A DNA stretch of 64,000 nucleotides from contig JAQXBM010000030.1 in the NCBI GenBank assembly GCA_029252405.1, positions 49,773 through 113,772 of the forward strand. Reading direction: 5' to 3'. This document shows positions 35,256 through 44,332 of the stretch, one piece after another. The translations under genes were made by a program, and so were the position numbers. The stretch comes from Crocinitomicaceae bacterium. GTDB lineage: Bacteria > Bacteroidota > Bacteroidia > Flavobacteriales_D > Crocinitomicaceae. Numbering within the stretch: the stretch's first letter is position 1; every line of letters begins with the position of its first letter. The notes under the pieces are model-generated. The model had not been told where the DNA came from. It saw nothing but the letters and a program-made list of their open reading frames with translations, and did no database searches.

Positions 35256-36520
35256 CCTGGTTTGACTTGCTTTAAGTATTGGAAAGTTTTAAAGATAATG
35301 AAAAGATAGTTGGCAACTTGTGTTACAGTCACGATCCATAATGTGGTCTTAATATCTGCCTGAAAGAAGGTGTCTGGGATCCAGAAACTACATATATTGA
35401 CAACTGCTCCTACAATTGCAATCACAAAGAATTGCTTTTGTTTCCCCAAAATAAGTGGAAGGAATGAGATTGGTGAAGCAACAAAATTAAGCATGAACCA
35501 AGGCGCCATAATTTGAGCGAATTCACCGGCACCTCTCCATTTTTCTGAAAAGACCCAAGCGAATAGGTCATTACCAAATAAGAAGACAAGTCCGAACGGC
35601 ACGATTGAAAGTAGCAGCAAGACTTTCACTGCTTTGAGTACTACTGGGAAAATATCTTCTCCTTTATTGAATCTCTCTGCGCAATTTTGAAAGAAAACTT
35701 GGCTAATTGCCAACCCAGCTAACATCAATGGCATTCGCAGCATTCTAAGGGAATGATCATATAAACCGAAATCCGCTTTTGTAAACAATTGAAGGATAAT
35801 GATCGCTACTACCAATTCGCGTCCGACATCCATCATCGTATGCGGCAAATTCACTTTTGGGAAGTCTTCATAGGTCTTCGCAAGTAATTTTGTTCTTGGG
35901 GATTTTGCCTTAACATCGTACTTCGAATTCATTCGTCGAAATGTCCGTGCAAACCATCCGTTGGCAACAAACAATCCCGCTACTGTCCCAACGATCAAGC
36001 CAATATATCCGGATCCTAACCAGCCGAGAAGCAGTTTAATCCCTCCTCCAACGCCAACATTTGCGACTTTTGAAAAGCTTATACTCCGGAACTCACGTGT
36101 TCGAATCGCCCAATTGGTTCCAATGCTGTAATAAGCCGTTAAGAACATTCCTATTGGGATTAATCCATAAAAAAGTGCGTCGCTGATATTTCCAGAAAGA
36201 AACATGGGAATCAAAACAATAATGCTTGTTATCCCTGAAGAGATCAAGGCCAATCTGAACGCCAATTTGTACAGTCGAAATGAGTGAACGTCTGCCTTTG
36301 CAATCGGCATGGCAAATTCATAGCGTGCTGTTACGATAGCAGCGCCAACTCCAATAATTCGTGCGAACAAACCCAATTCGGCACCTTCCTCAGGAGAATA
36401 GAAAAACTGATACAGAATAATTGAGAGCCCAAGATTCATCAATTGAGCAATCGCTGTTCCGGACATCAGAACAATGATGTATTTTAAGAAATCCGATTTT
36501 AAGTTTATCCCTTTAAGCAT
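35252..36520 (-). CDS. Polysaccharide flippase (Wzx-type, MOP superfamily)
   Basis: 422 residues, about 12 membrane helices. It starts with IIVLMSGTAIAQLMNLGLSIIL, the first-helix pattern of polysaccharide synthesis/flippase proteins, and includes AIGAAIVTARYEFAMPIAK-like and LILGKQKQFFVIAIVGAVVNI segments. Moves the lipid-linked repeat unit across the inner membrane for the Wzy-dependent pathway. Starts 8 bases inside the epimerase gene. Confidence 0.87.
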   Translation of the reverse strand: MLKGINLKSDFLKYIIVLMSGTAIAQLMNLGLSIILYQFFYSPEEGAELGLFARIIGVGAAIVTARYEFAMPIAKADVHSFRLYKLAFRLALISSGITSIIVLIPMFLSGNISDALFYGLIPIGMFLTAYYSIGTNWAIRTREFRSISFSKVANVGVGGGIKLLLGWLGSGYIGLIVGTVAGLFVANGWFARTFRRMNSKYDVKAKSPRTKLLAKTYEDFPKVNLPHTMMDVGRELVVAIIILQLFTKADFGLYDHSLRMLRMPLMLAGLAISQVFFQNCAERFNKGEDIFPVVLKAVKVLLLLSIVPFGLVFLFGNDLFAWVFSEKWRGAGEFAQIMAPWFMLNFVASPISFLPLILGKQKQFFVIAIVGAVVNICSFWIPDTFFQADIKTTLWIVTVTQVANYLFIIFKTFQYLKQVKPG

Positions 36521-37484
36521 CCGTGCAAAGCATCTTCAAATATACGCCAATCCCATCTTCAAATAAATCGAGGTTGTCGTAGCCTAGTTGCTTTGTAGTT
36601 AACGATATATCTGCAAGCGAGTCTCGAATATCACCTGGGCGATCAGGACCATGAACAATTTCACAGGCCTCATTGTATTTACCGTAGGAGATCAGCGATT
36701 CTTTTATTGCCGCAACAACATTATTGAGCGAGAAGTATTGTGCGCAAGCGACGTTGAATACGCTTCCGAAAGTTTCTTTATTTGAAGTTGAAAGTGCTAA
36801 TACATTTGCTTTCACTGCATTTTTGACAAAGGTAAAATCGCGTGTTTGCTCGCCATCTCCATTGATTGTCAATTGCTCTCCATTCATCATTTTATCAATG
36901 AATTTTGGAATTGCCGCAGCATAAGCCCCGTTTGGATCTTGTTTGGGTCCGAAAACGTTAAAGTAACGCAAGCCTATTGTTTGCATTTCGTGCAGCTTGT
37001 GATAGACTTTACCGTATTCTTCGTTTAGTCGCTTCGTTACCGCGTAAGGAGAAAGTAGCTCCCCTTCCATTCCGATTCCTTTCGGCGATACAACATTATC
37101 TCCGTACACGGAAGAAGAACTAGCATATACGAATCGCTTTACTCCGGATTCCTTTGCTGCATGCAGCATATTGAGGTAACCTGTTGCATTTACGTTGTGC
37201 GTATTGTGGGGGAATTTTATTGATCGAGGGACAGATCCCATTGCCGCTTGATGGCTGATACAATCAATTCCTTGAACCGCATTGAGACAAGTGTTGTAAT
37301 CGGTGATATCCCCTTCGATAAAACGGAAATTAGGATTGTTCTTAAGCTCTTCCAAATTCTCAAGTTTTCCTGTCGAAAGATTATCGAGTACACTTACTCG
37401 AACGCCATTTTCCAAAAGGAATCCCACGAGGTTAGAACCAATAAATCCAGCACCTCCTGTTACAAGAGCATGCTGGTTCTTCAT
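36513..37484 (-). CDS. SDR-family nucleotide-sugar epimerase (WbpP/TviC-like)
   Basis: About 323 residues from ATG 37484 (MKNQHALVTGGAGFIGSNL); the longer frame adds nine unconserved residues. NAD motif GGAGFIGSN, then SVYGDNVVSPKGIG and the catalytic Tyr-x3-Lys in SPYAVTKRLNEEYG. The closest resemblance is UDP-N-acetylglucosamine 4-epimerases that supply UDP-GalNAc. It is the first gene of the polysaccharide operon and lies 29 bases after rny. Confidence 0.9.
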   Translation of the reverse strand: MKNQHALVTGGAGFIGSNLVGFLLENGVRVSVLDNLSTGKLENLEELKNNPNFRFIEGDITDYNTCLNAVQGIDCISHQAAMGSVPRSIKFPHNTHNVNATGYLNMLHAAKESGVKRFVYASSSSVYGDNVVSPKGIGMEGELLSPYAVTKRLNEEYGKVYHKLHEMQTIGLRYFNVFGPKQDPNGAYAAAIPKFIDKMMNGEQLTINGDGEQTRDFTFVKNAVKANVLALSTSNKETFGSVFNVACAQYFSLNNVVAAIKESLISYGKYNEACEIVHGPDRPGDIRDSLADISLTTKQLGYDNLDLFEDGIGVYLKMLCTDA

Positions 37485-37512
37485 CGATTCTATCGCTTTA
37501 CTTAAGCTCATT

Positions 37513-39045
37513 TTACTTTGCGTAATTTACGGCACGTTTCTCACGAATCAATGTCACTTTTACCTGACCTGGATACGTCATTTCCGTTTGAATCTTTTGA
37601 GAGATCGAGAATGAAAGTTCATCTGCTTGTGCATCCGTTACTTTCTCACTTTCCACTAAAACACGTAGTTCACGCCCCGCCTGGATCGCATATGCCGTAG
37701 AAACGCCATCGTAAGCCATTGCAAGAGATTCTAATTCTTTAATACGTTTGATGTACGATTCAACCACCTCGCGACGAGCACCTGGGCGCGCCCCTGAAAT
37801 AGCATCGCATACTTGAACGATTGGAGAAATCAATGTTGTCATTTCAACCTCATCGTGGTGAGCTCCAATTGCGTTACAAATGTCCGCTTTCTCTCCGTAT
37901 TTCTCAGCCATTTTCATTCCGAGTACGGCGTGTGGCAATTCTGGAGACTCGTCTGGAACTTTACCAATATCGTGAAGTAATCCTGCTCGTTTCGCTGCCT
38001 TCACGTTCAATCCTAAATCAGCTGCCATGATTGCACACAAGTTCGCTACTTCGCGCGAGTGCTGCAATAAGTTTTGTCCGTAAGAAGAACGGTATTTCAT
38101 TCTTCCGACCATACGAGTCAACTCGGCGTGTAAACCGTGAATTCCAAGGTCGATACAAGTTCTACGACCTGTTTCCGCGATTTCCTCTTCCAGTTGTTTT
38201 CTCGTTTTCGCAACTACCTCCTCAATTCGAGCAGGGTGAATACGACCATCAGAAACCAATTGGTGCAGCGCCAAACGAGCGATTTCACGTCTCACTGGAT
38301 CAAAACAAGAAAGGATAATTGCTTCTGGTGTATCATCAACGATGATCTCTACTCCTGTTGCCGCTTCAAGTGCACGAATGTTTCGACCTTCACGACCGAT
38401 AATTCTACCTTTCACCTCATCAGACTCAATGTTAAACACTGAAACTGAGTTTTCAACTGCTTGTTCAGAAGCAACACGCTGAATCGTTTGAATCACAATT
38501 TTCTTCGCTTCACGATTTGCGTTAAGTTTAGCATCCTCAATAACTTCATTGATGTGCGCCATTGCACCAGTTCTTGCTTCGTCTGTTAAAGCCTCCATCA
38601 AGCTAGATTTAGCATCATCAACAGATAAACCGCTCACACGAGAAAGTTCATCAACGTTCTTTTGGTGCATCTTGTCTAATTCCGTCTGCTTATTGTTATT
38701 TGCAGCGATTTTAGCATCCAATGTCTTGCGTTGATTCTCTACTTGCTTGTCTTTGCGATTTGCCTCTTCAATTTTCTTAGAAAGTGTCTTTTCTTTGGCT
38801 TTCACACGATCTTCAGAAGATTGCAATTTACGATCACGTTCTTTGATTGTTCTCTCGTGATTTTCCTTCAACTTGAGGAATTTCTCTTTCGCTTGAAGGA
38901 TTTTGTTTGTCTTTAAGTTTTCGCCTTCTTTCTCAGCGTCCTTGATGATTTGTTCCTTGCGTTTCTTCAACAACACGGATTGGATCAAAAAGACAACGAT
39001 CGCACCAGCGACAGCTCCAATTACTCCAAATATGATTTTTTCCAT
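37513..39045 (-). CDS. rny: Ribonuclease Y
   Basis: Membrane-anchored endoribonuclease that starts mRNA turnover. One N-terminal TM ([19 protein letters not shown]), a long coiled coil (~30-150), a KH domain with [21 protein letters not shown], and the HD domain with [18 protein letters not shown] and [11 protein letters not shown] (metal-binding His-Asp). 510 residues is the usual length. It is followed on the same strand by the polysaccharide genes and preceded by zapA, an order common in Bacteroidota. Confidence 0.96.
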   Translation of the reverse strand: MEKIIFGVIGAVAGAIVVFLIQSVLLKKRKEQIIKDAEKEGENLKTNKILQAKEKFLKLKENHERTIKERDRKLQSSEDRVKAKEKTLSKKIEEANRKDKQVENQRKTLDAKIAANNNKQTELDKMHQKNVDELSRVSGLSVDDAKSSLMEALTDEARTGAMAHINEVIEDAKLNANREAKKIVIQTIQRVASEQAVENSVSVFNIESDEVKGRIIGREGRNIRALEAATGVEIIVDDTPEAIILSCFDPVRREIARLALHQLVSDGRIHPARIEEVVAKTRKQLEEEIAETGRRTCIDLGIHGLHAELTRMVGRMKYRSSYGQNLLQHSREVANLCAIMAADLGLNVKAAKRAGLLHDIGKVPDESPELPHAVLGMKMAEKYGEKADICNAIGAHHDEVEMTTLISPIVQVCDAISGARPGARREVVESYIKRIKELESLAMAYDGVSTAYAIQAGRELRVLVESEKVTDAQADELSFSISQKIQTEMTYPGQVKVTLIREKRAVNYAK

Positions 39046-39131
39046 AATTCTTTAGTACTTCTAATAATTTGTATTCAATTAGAACGTGACTAATAAACGG
39101 AAGAGAACGAACCCGATGCTACCGGATTGAA

Positions 39132-39416
39132 TTATGCTTTGTCGAGGTCATCAATTAGCGCAGACAGGCGATCTTCAATATCGCTGTAATCTGGTTCTAT
39201 TGCCTCAGGAGCTTGTTTGCCTTCTTTCACTGCTAATTGCAATGCTGTCATGGCCAACAAATCTTGCATATCCTTGACTGCGTAGTTGTCTTGCAGCATT
39301 TTCACTGCTTTGTTGATGTCTTTCGCCGCAGCTTCCACCTTCTGAACCTCATCCTCCTCGACAGAGAGCGGATATGTTCTTCCAGCAACTACAACTTTTA
39401 ATGACAGCTTCGACAT
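39132..39416 (-). CDS. zapA: Cell division protein ZapA
   Basis: 94 residues. ZapA binds and bundles FtsZ filaments. The opening LSLKVVVAGRTYPLSVEEDEVQKVEAAAKDINKAV (beta strands then the dimerisation helix) and LLAMTALQLAVKEG are characteristic. It begins 2 bases after the coiled-coil gene and shares its promoter. Confidence 0.9.
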   Translation of the reverse strand: MSKLSLKVVVAGRTYPLSVEEDEVQKVEAAAKDINKAVKMLQDNYAVKDMQDLLAMTALQLAVKEGKQAPEAIEPDYSDIEDRLSALIDDLDKA

Positions 39417-39418
39417 GT

Positions 39419-39727
39419 CTATTTCTTTAACTGCCCAATGCAGTATTCAATTTCTCTTACCAATTCATCAATCTGAACATCAGAAACTTTTTCTTCTTCC
39501 GATGGATTAACGCTCTGTACTTTCGCCGAGTTTTGTACTTCTTTCAATGACTCAACCTTGGATTGTAAATTCGAAATTTCACTTGACTTTTCAGCCAAAT
39601 TCGTTTTCAATTGATTGTTTTCCGCAGTTAGCTCCTCATTTTTTGATCGCTCTTGCGCACATTGATCTTTCAAGAGAATCATTTTCTCTTTTAGGGTATC
39701 AATTAGTTCATTAACGCGATCTGACAT
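39419..39727 (-). CDS. Coiled-coil protein upstream of zapA (ZapB-like role possible)
   Basis: 102 residues, almost wholly predicted coiled coil (heptads from ~8 to ~70), very rich in Lys/Glu/Gln. A conserved short C-terminal tail (DELVREIEYCIGQLKK) follows an acidic linker. It is directly upstream of zapA (2 bases), the place where Bacteroidota often carry a coiled-coil gene. A cell-division partner role is inferred from context, not from sequence. Confidence 0.75.
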   Translation of the reverse strand: MSDRVNELIDTLKEKMILLKDQCAQERSKNEELTAENNQLKTNLAEKSSEISNLQSKVESLKEVQNSAKVQSVNPSEEEKVSDVQIDELVREIEYCIGQLKK

Positions 39728-39741
39728 AGTTCGACTTTATA

Positions 39742-39771
39742 CAAAGTTAACATTGATCTAGAGACAATCAA
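39742..39771 (-). promoter_or_regulatory. Promoter of the coiled-coil/zapA operon
   Basis: On the minus strand TTG (39771-39769), a 19-base spacer and TAACTTTG (39749-39742), matching TTG-N19/20-TAnnTTTG. The ATG is 15 bases further on. Confidence 0.65.
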
Positions 39772-39788
39772 TAAAATTTGCTCGATTG

Positions 39789-39819
39789 TTGTTGTAAACT
39801 TATCAAACATCTATTTTTG
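39789..39819 (+). promoter_or_regulatory. Promoter of the M23 peptidase gene
   Basis: TTG at 39789-39791, a spacer of exactly 20 bases and TATTTTTG at 39812-39819, only 4 bases before the ATG at 39824. This would make the mRNA leaderless or nearly so. Confidence 0.7.
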
Positions 39820-39823
39820 AAAA

Positions 39824-41515
39824 ATGTTTAGAGCCCTTATTTTATCAATTTGCCTTGCTACCGCTAACCTCACGAGTTTCGCTCAAACGATTCCCGAAGG
39901 CGGTTATCACGCTCCAATCGGAATTCCATTAATTCTTTCTTCCAATTTTGGGGAATTGCGTCCGAATCACTTCCACATGGGAGTGGATTTCAAAACGAAC
40001 AACAGAATAGGCTATAACCTCTACAGCATTGATGAAGGATTCGTTTCTAGAATCAAGGTATCGCCTTACGGATATGGAAAGGTCGTGTACATTGACCACC
40101 CAAACGGAGTGACAAGCGTCTATGCACACTGTAGCGAATTCAAAGGGAAAGTTGACTCCATTGTTCAGGCTACTCAGGAACAAGAACAAGATTTCGCGGT
40201 GGAGATTTTTCCACGAAAAGGAGAAATTACACTGGAAAAAGGAGAAGTATTTGCACTATCTGGAAACACGGGTAGCTCAACCGCACCGCACTTACATTTT
40301 GAAATCAGAGACACAAAAACAGAGGCAGCTCTTAACCCCTTGGTCTTTGGGTTTGATGTTGCCGATACGAAAGCACCTGAAATTCGCGGAGTAAAAGTTT
40401 ACTCGCTAACCAAAGACGGGTACCGCTATCCAAATAAATCGACAATTCGAACGGCCGCAAAAGGCAAGTCTGGATATTATGTTTCCGGAAATAAAATCAC
40501 GATTCCCGCGAATTTCTGCACCGAATCAGGTGGAATTGGAATTGCTATCGACGTGATTGATCGATTAAGTGGAGCACCGAATCAATGCGGATTGTATGGA
40601 AGTATTTTGATCGTGGATGGAGATACTATTTTTGGGCAGCGAACAAATCGCGTTCCTTTTGAATCGACACGATATGTGAATTCACACAAGGATTTTGAAG
40701 AGTATTCGAAAAGCAGAAAGAAGTACCACAAATGTTTCAAGACGACTCAAAACAGCTTACCCATTTATGAATACGGAGAAAACGGCGTGATCAAGTGCAA
40801 GCCTGGAGACGTGCTCAAAATCAATTATGTTGGTTACGATCCAAAAGGAAATCGCTCGACATTGAATTTTGACATTGTCGTTTCCACGGGTGAAATGAAT
40901 TCTGCAGATGGAATTGGAGTGGACATGACCTATCTTCAACCCGGACACTCATTACAATTAGAAAACGAAAATCGTCAGGTTCAGTTTGGCGTTGAAACGG
41001 TGTACGAACCATTAAAACTCAACGAATCAGTCTTGAATACGACTATTGGAAAAGCAGCGGAGCCTGTTCATAACGCGTACAAGATCAAAGTGAAATCTGA
41101 CGAAGAACCTGACGGGAGACATTACATTCAAATCATCACGGCAAAAGGCAGAAAACGGACAATGGTTGCGGAATATGAAGACGGTTGGTACCTTGCTGAA
41201 TCGAAGTATTTTGGTCAGTACTCATTAAAACGAGACATTAATGCTCCGACAATTGCCACTCGAAATTTCAAGAGTACTACGACGTATACTTCATCAAAAA
41301 AAATGACATGGAAGATTGGCGACGCACATACAGGAATTGCTGATTATGATTTGTTCATTGATGGAAAGTGGTATTTGATCGAGTATGAATCAAAAGGAAG
41401 TTATGTCACGTTTCATCGACCTGACGAAGTGAAAGGGAAGAAAGAAGTGAAGTTGGTCGTTGTAGATGAAGTTGGGAATGAGAAGGAATGGGTTCGGACG
41501 ATTACTTTTAATTGA
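39824..41515 (+). CDS. M23-family (LytM) peptidase
   Basis: 563 residues with signal peptide (MFRALILSICLATANLTSFAQ). The LytM domain sits at the N-terminal side, unlike the C-terminal location in many M23 proteins: FHMGVDFKTNNRIG (His-x3-Asp), YAHCSEF and HLHFEIRD (His-x-His), the Zn ligands. The remaining ~400 residues are beta-rich and include two Ig-like segments near the end (AHTGIADYDLFIDGKWYLIEYE; VDEVGNEKEW). It probably cleaves peptidoglycan cross-links or acts as an amidase regulator; the metal ligands argue for an active enzyme. Confidence 0.88.
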   Translation: MFRALILSICLATANLTSFAQTIPEGGYHAPIGIPLILSSNFGELRPNHFHMGVDFKTNNRIGYNLYSIDEGFVSRIKVSPYGYGKVVYIDHPNGVTSVYAHCSEFKGKVDSIVQATQEQEQDFAVEIFPRKGEITLEKGEVFALSGNTGSSTAPHLHFEIRDTKTEAALNPLVFGFDVADTKAPEIRGVKVYSLTKDGYRYPNKSTIRTAAKGKSGYYVSGNKITIPANFCTESGGIGIAIDVIDRLSGAPNQCGLYGSILIVDGDTIFGQRTNRVPFESTRYVNSHKDFEEYSKSRKKYHKCFKTTQNSLPIYEYGENGVIKCKPGDVLKINYVGYDPKGNRSTLNFDIVVSTGEMNSADGIGVDMTYLQPGHSLQLENENRQVQFGVETVYEPLKLNESVLNTTIGKAAEPVHNAYKIKVKSDEEPDGRHYIQIITAKGRKRTMVAEYEDGWYLAESKYFGQYSLKRDINAPTIATRNFKSTTTYTSSKKMTWKIGDAHTGIADYDLFIDGKWYLIEYESKGSYVTFHRPDEVKGKKEVKLVVVDEVGNEKEWVRTITFN

Positions 41516-41545
41516 TTGTCCGATCTTCAGATTTTCAGATTGTAC

Positions 41546-42781
41546 TTAAAAGAATCGACAACTGAAAATCGCCGTGTCATCTACCAAATCAAGCGGGCCT
41601 TTCCACTCATCGAGCTTTGAAAATATCAAGCTGTTCATGTCTTCCATTTTCAGTGGATAGTAACTATGAACCAACTTCACAAGGCGATCTGTCCCAAAAA
41701 ACTCTTCAGATTCATTTTCCAATTCGACGACGCCATCTGTGTAAAGAACAATCGTTGTGTTTGGCTTCAACACTTTCTCTCCAACGTTAATGAAAGGTAA
41801 TTCTTCCATCATCCCAAGCCCAATGCAGCCCTGATCGAGATTTTCAATCGCCTTCCCATTAGTAATGAAGGGATGGTTGTGTCCCGCGTTTACGTAGGAA
41901 AGCTTGCGGCTATTGGCGTCGTAATGCGCAATAAAGAAGGTGATGAACTTCTCCCCTTTTGCGGTACTCATGACTTTCTTATTCAACTCTTCCATGAGCG
42001 TCTGCATATCGAAGCGCTTGTACTGGAACAATGTTCGAATGGTCGCTTGGAAGTTCGCCATCAGCATGGCAGCCGAGATTCCCTTTCCAGAAACATCAGC
42101 AATGCAAATAATGTATTCGTCATCTCCTAGCGGGATGAAATCGTAGTAATCTCCCCCAACTTCGTGACGAGGTGTGTACTTCGCGGAAATATCCATTCGC
42201 TGATTCGAAGGCAAATCTTCAGGAAACAAGAGCTTTTGCATCGTACTTGCAATCTCTAGCTCACGCTTGAATCGCTCTTGAGTAATTTTCTCTTTTGCCA
42301 TCCGACGATTCTCAATCGCCACGACAATAATGTTTACCAAAGTCTGAATGAAGCTCAAATAACTGAAAGTCTGATCATATCGACCTTCGTATTTCAGATC
42401 AACTTTATCCAAAAGAAGATAAGCTAATGCTCGACCGTCGTGAAAAACGGGAATTACAACGTCGAAATCATTTAAAACGGCCGATTTCGAGGATTCAATC
42501 ACTGTGATTTCCTTGAAACGCCCCAAGACTTGCTTCACATTGAGGTCTTTCACTTTTCCGCGATATCCGACACGTGAGAGACAATTCCAATCCTCCTGTT
42601 TGTTGTACAGTACGAACTTATCAAAGCCGAGCTGCTCGCGAATAATGAACTCAAACAATCGGGTAATTTCCTCTACATTCTGTTGCAGGTTAATTGCGTT
42701 GGTGATCTCCAACAGAGAGTTCAACTTAAAATTTTTAAGCTGAATTTGATTCTCCAGATTTTTCACCAATGTTTCTTGCAT
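41546..42781 (-). CDS. SpoIIE/RsbU-type PP2C phosphatase with GAF-like sensor domain
   Basis: 411 residues. A short N-terminal coiled coil leads to a GAF-like domain (~25-160). The PPM-type phosphatase domain follows: EVGGDYYDFIPLGDDEYIICIADVSGKGISAAMLMA (metal Asp), LYTDGVVELENESEEFFG and VDDTAIFSCRFF. Phosphatases of this kind dephosphorylate STAS or SiaC-type partners. The window also holds SiaB and SiaC at 22 kb without SiaA, so this could be the matching phosphatase (inference). It is 2 bases after lpxD. Confidence 0.9.
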   Translation of the reverse strand: MQETLVKNLENQIQLKNFKLNSLLEITNAINLQQNVEEITRLFEFIIREQLGFDKFVLYNKQEDWNCLSRVGYRGKVKDLNVKQVLGRFKEITVIESSKSAVLNDFDVVIPVFHDGRALAYLLLDKVDLKYEGRYDQTFSYLSFIQTLVNIIVVAIENRRMAKEKITQERFKRELEIASTMQKLLFPEDLPSNQRMDISAKYTPRHEVGGDYYDFIPLGDDEYIICIADVSGKGISAAMLMANFQATIRTLFQYKRFDMQTLMEELNKKVMSTAKGEKFITFFIAHYDANSRKLSYVNAGHNHPFITNGKAIENLDQGCIGLGMMEELPFINVGEKVLKPNTTIVLYTDGVVELENESEEFFGTDRLVKLVHSYYPLKMEDMNSLIFSKLDEWKGPLDLVDDTAIFSCRFF

Positions 42782-42782
42782 C

Positions 42783-43709
42783 CTATTGATTTTCGAGCAT
42801 TTCAGGCAATTTCTTCAACGCTGCCAACTCTCTAAATGTTGTTCGGGCTTCGTCGCACGGACTGCCCAAGTATGATTTTCCGGGATCGAGATTTTTCCCA
42901 ACTCCGGATTGACCGTAAACTGTCGCTCCTTTGCCAATGACTACATCGCTCACAACTCCGACTTGCCCCCAAAGCGTGACGTTATCTTCAATTGTGACGC
43001 ATCCTGCAATTCCGACATTGGCTGCCATCAGACAACCTTTTCCAACCACTGTATCGTGACCAATGTGTACTTGATTATCGATTTTCGTTCCTTCGCCGAT
43101 TGTTGTCATGCCCGAAACTCCAGCATCAATGGTCGATAAAGCACCGATTTCGACATTCTTATGTAAATGGACACCTCCACACGAGTGCATGCGATCGTAT
43201 CCCGTTTCTTTCTTTTTGTAATAAAATGCGTAGTGCCCGATTACAGCATTGGCCCCAACGGTAACACCTTCTTCTAAGATTGAGTTATCCCCGATTACAG
43301 CTCCAGGATACAAAATCACGTTCTTTCCTATTGAGCAATTGTGACCAATGAACACATTCGGGTAAAGAATCGCAGAAGGATGAATCATTGTCCCCGCTCC
43401 CACATCATTAGCTTGTGGCTTGAATGGCATGAAGTGTCGAGTGAGTTTGTTGTAATCATCGAAAGGCTTCTCAGATATGATCAATCCTTTTCCATCTGGA
43501 CATTCAACCTCTTTATCAATTAAAATGGTCGTTGCCGCGCTATTCAAGGATTTCGAATAGTACTTCGGATGATCCACAAATACTAAATCTCCGTCTTCCA
43601 CTTGGTGAATTTCATTTATCCCTGTCACCTCGTGTTTTTCATTTCCAATAAAACGACATCCGATGATATCAGCTATCTCTTTTAACGTGTACGCGCGATC
43701 CAACTTCAT
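42783..43709 (-). CDS. lpxD: UDP-3-O-acylglucosamine N-acyltransferase (LpxD)
   Basis: 308 residues. N-terminal uridine-binding domain (LKEIADIIGCRFIG ... LVFVDHPKYYSKSL) and left-handed beta-helix with hexapeptides (NVFIGHNCSIGKNVILYPGA). The catalytic-type His is in DNQVHIGHDTVVGKG. Third step of lipid A synthesis. It lacks the usual lpxC/fabZ-lpxA neighbours, so it may be the second LpxD-like copy many Bacteroidota carry. It is ~30 residues shorter than E. coli LpxD. Starts a short operon with the phosphatase. Confidence 0.88.
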   Translation of the reverse strand: MKLDRAYTLKEIADIIGCRFIGNEKHEVTGINEIHQVEDGDLVFVDHPKYYSKSLNSAATTILIDKEVECPDGKGLIISEKPFDDYNKLTRHFMPFKPQANDVGAGTMIHPSAILYPNVFIGHNCSIGKNVILYPGAVIGDNSILEEGVTVGANAVIGHYAFYYKKKETGYDRMHSCGGVHLHKNVEIGALSTIDAGVSGMTTIGEGTKIDNQVHIGHDTVVGKGCLMAANVGIAGCVTIEDNVTLWGQVGVVSDVVIGKGATVYGQSGVGKNLDPGKSYLGSPCDEARTTFRELAALKKLPEMLENQ

Positions 43710-43854
43710 GTGTGTTCAATTTATCTCAACTAAGTTACGGCAGTTTAGCGTGTAGTTTTCAAGCATTTCAAAATGTTATCCGCCCTAAATTGTTGAAATA
43801 GCCAAGGATTTTTTGAACTTTGTGAATTGAAGAATGTACTGAAACAAAAAACTC

Positions 43855-44196
43855 ATGAAATCACTCCTTTTTTTATTCGCATTTATCTCTGGGATAAGCT
43901 TCGCTCAAACGAATATCATTGCGGCGAAAAGCCATTCTGGTGATCCTTCCCAAAGTCTTCAAGAAAAAGACAATTTTGACCTGCCCAATGAAACAAGAAT
44001 TGTAAAAAGCGTGAAATACTTGAAAGATGATTGCATTGTTGAAAAATGTGAAGTGACCATGTGGGAGACTCAAATTGTGCATGATACAATATGCGATCAT
44101 CCATTCTTGCAGAAGGGACAAATTGATGTTAATCGAATTAAGTCAATGTATCCCGAAGGCACAATTTATTGGTTTCAACTCGGTGAAAGACGATAA
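43855..44196 (+). CDS. Small secreted protein, first of a coupled three-gene set
   Basis: 113 residues with signal peptide (MKSLLFLFAFISGISFAQ). The mature part is polar, with three cysteines in DDCIVEKCEVTMWETQ and HDTICDHPF. No known domain. The stop (44194-44196) overlaps the next small gene (GTG 44183), and that in turn overlaps the third gene, so the three are translationally coupled and likely act together. Function unknown. Confidence 0.7.
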   Translation: MKSLLFLFAFISGISFAQTNIIAAKSHSGDPSQSLQEKDNFDLPNETRIVKSVKYLKDDCIVEKCEVTMWETQIVHDTICDHPFLQKGQIDVNRIKSMYPEGTIYWFQLGERR

Positions 44197-44332
44197 ACGC
44201 GCAATAAAAAAGAGGCTTCGTAAAGAAAAACGTAAAAACAGAAAATCTTCAGCGTTCCTTATTTTCTTCATCGGCGGAGGATTGTTTCTGGTATATCTTT
44301 TTAAACCGAGTTTGAAGAAAACAGCCGCTTGA
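44183..44332 (+). CDS. 49-residue basic single-TM protein
   Basis: Starts at GTG 44183 (VKDDKRAIKKRLRKEKRKNR), inside the last codons of the preceding gene, and ends with one hydrophobic segment (SSAFLIFFIGGGLFLVYLF) and a short tail. The N-terminal half is extremely basic, so the N-terminus is expected in the cytoplasm. The stop overlaps the TTG start of the following gene (TTGA). Longer in-frame starts exist (44126, 44075), but they overlap the upstream gene more. Unknown function. Confidence 0.6.
   Translation: MKDDKRAIKKRLRKEKRKNRKSSAFLIFFIGGGLFLVYLFKPSLKKTAA

Noticed and set aside
37518..38916. Several long plus-strand frames opposite rny
   Set aside because: They are shadows of the well-conserved rny coding strand; none has a recognisable domain or start context.
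44075..44182. Upstream start options for the 49-residue protein
   Set aside because: They overlap the upstream gene in another frame for up to 120 bases and add no conserved feature.
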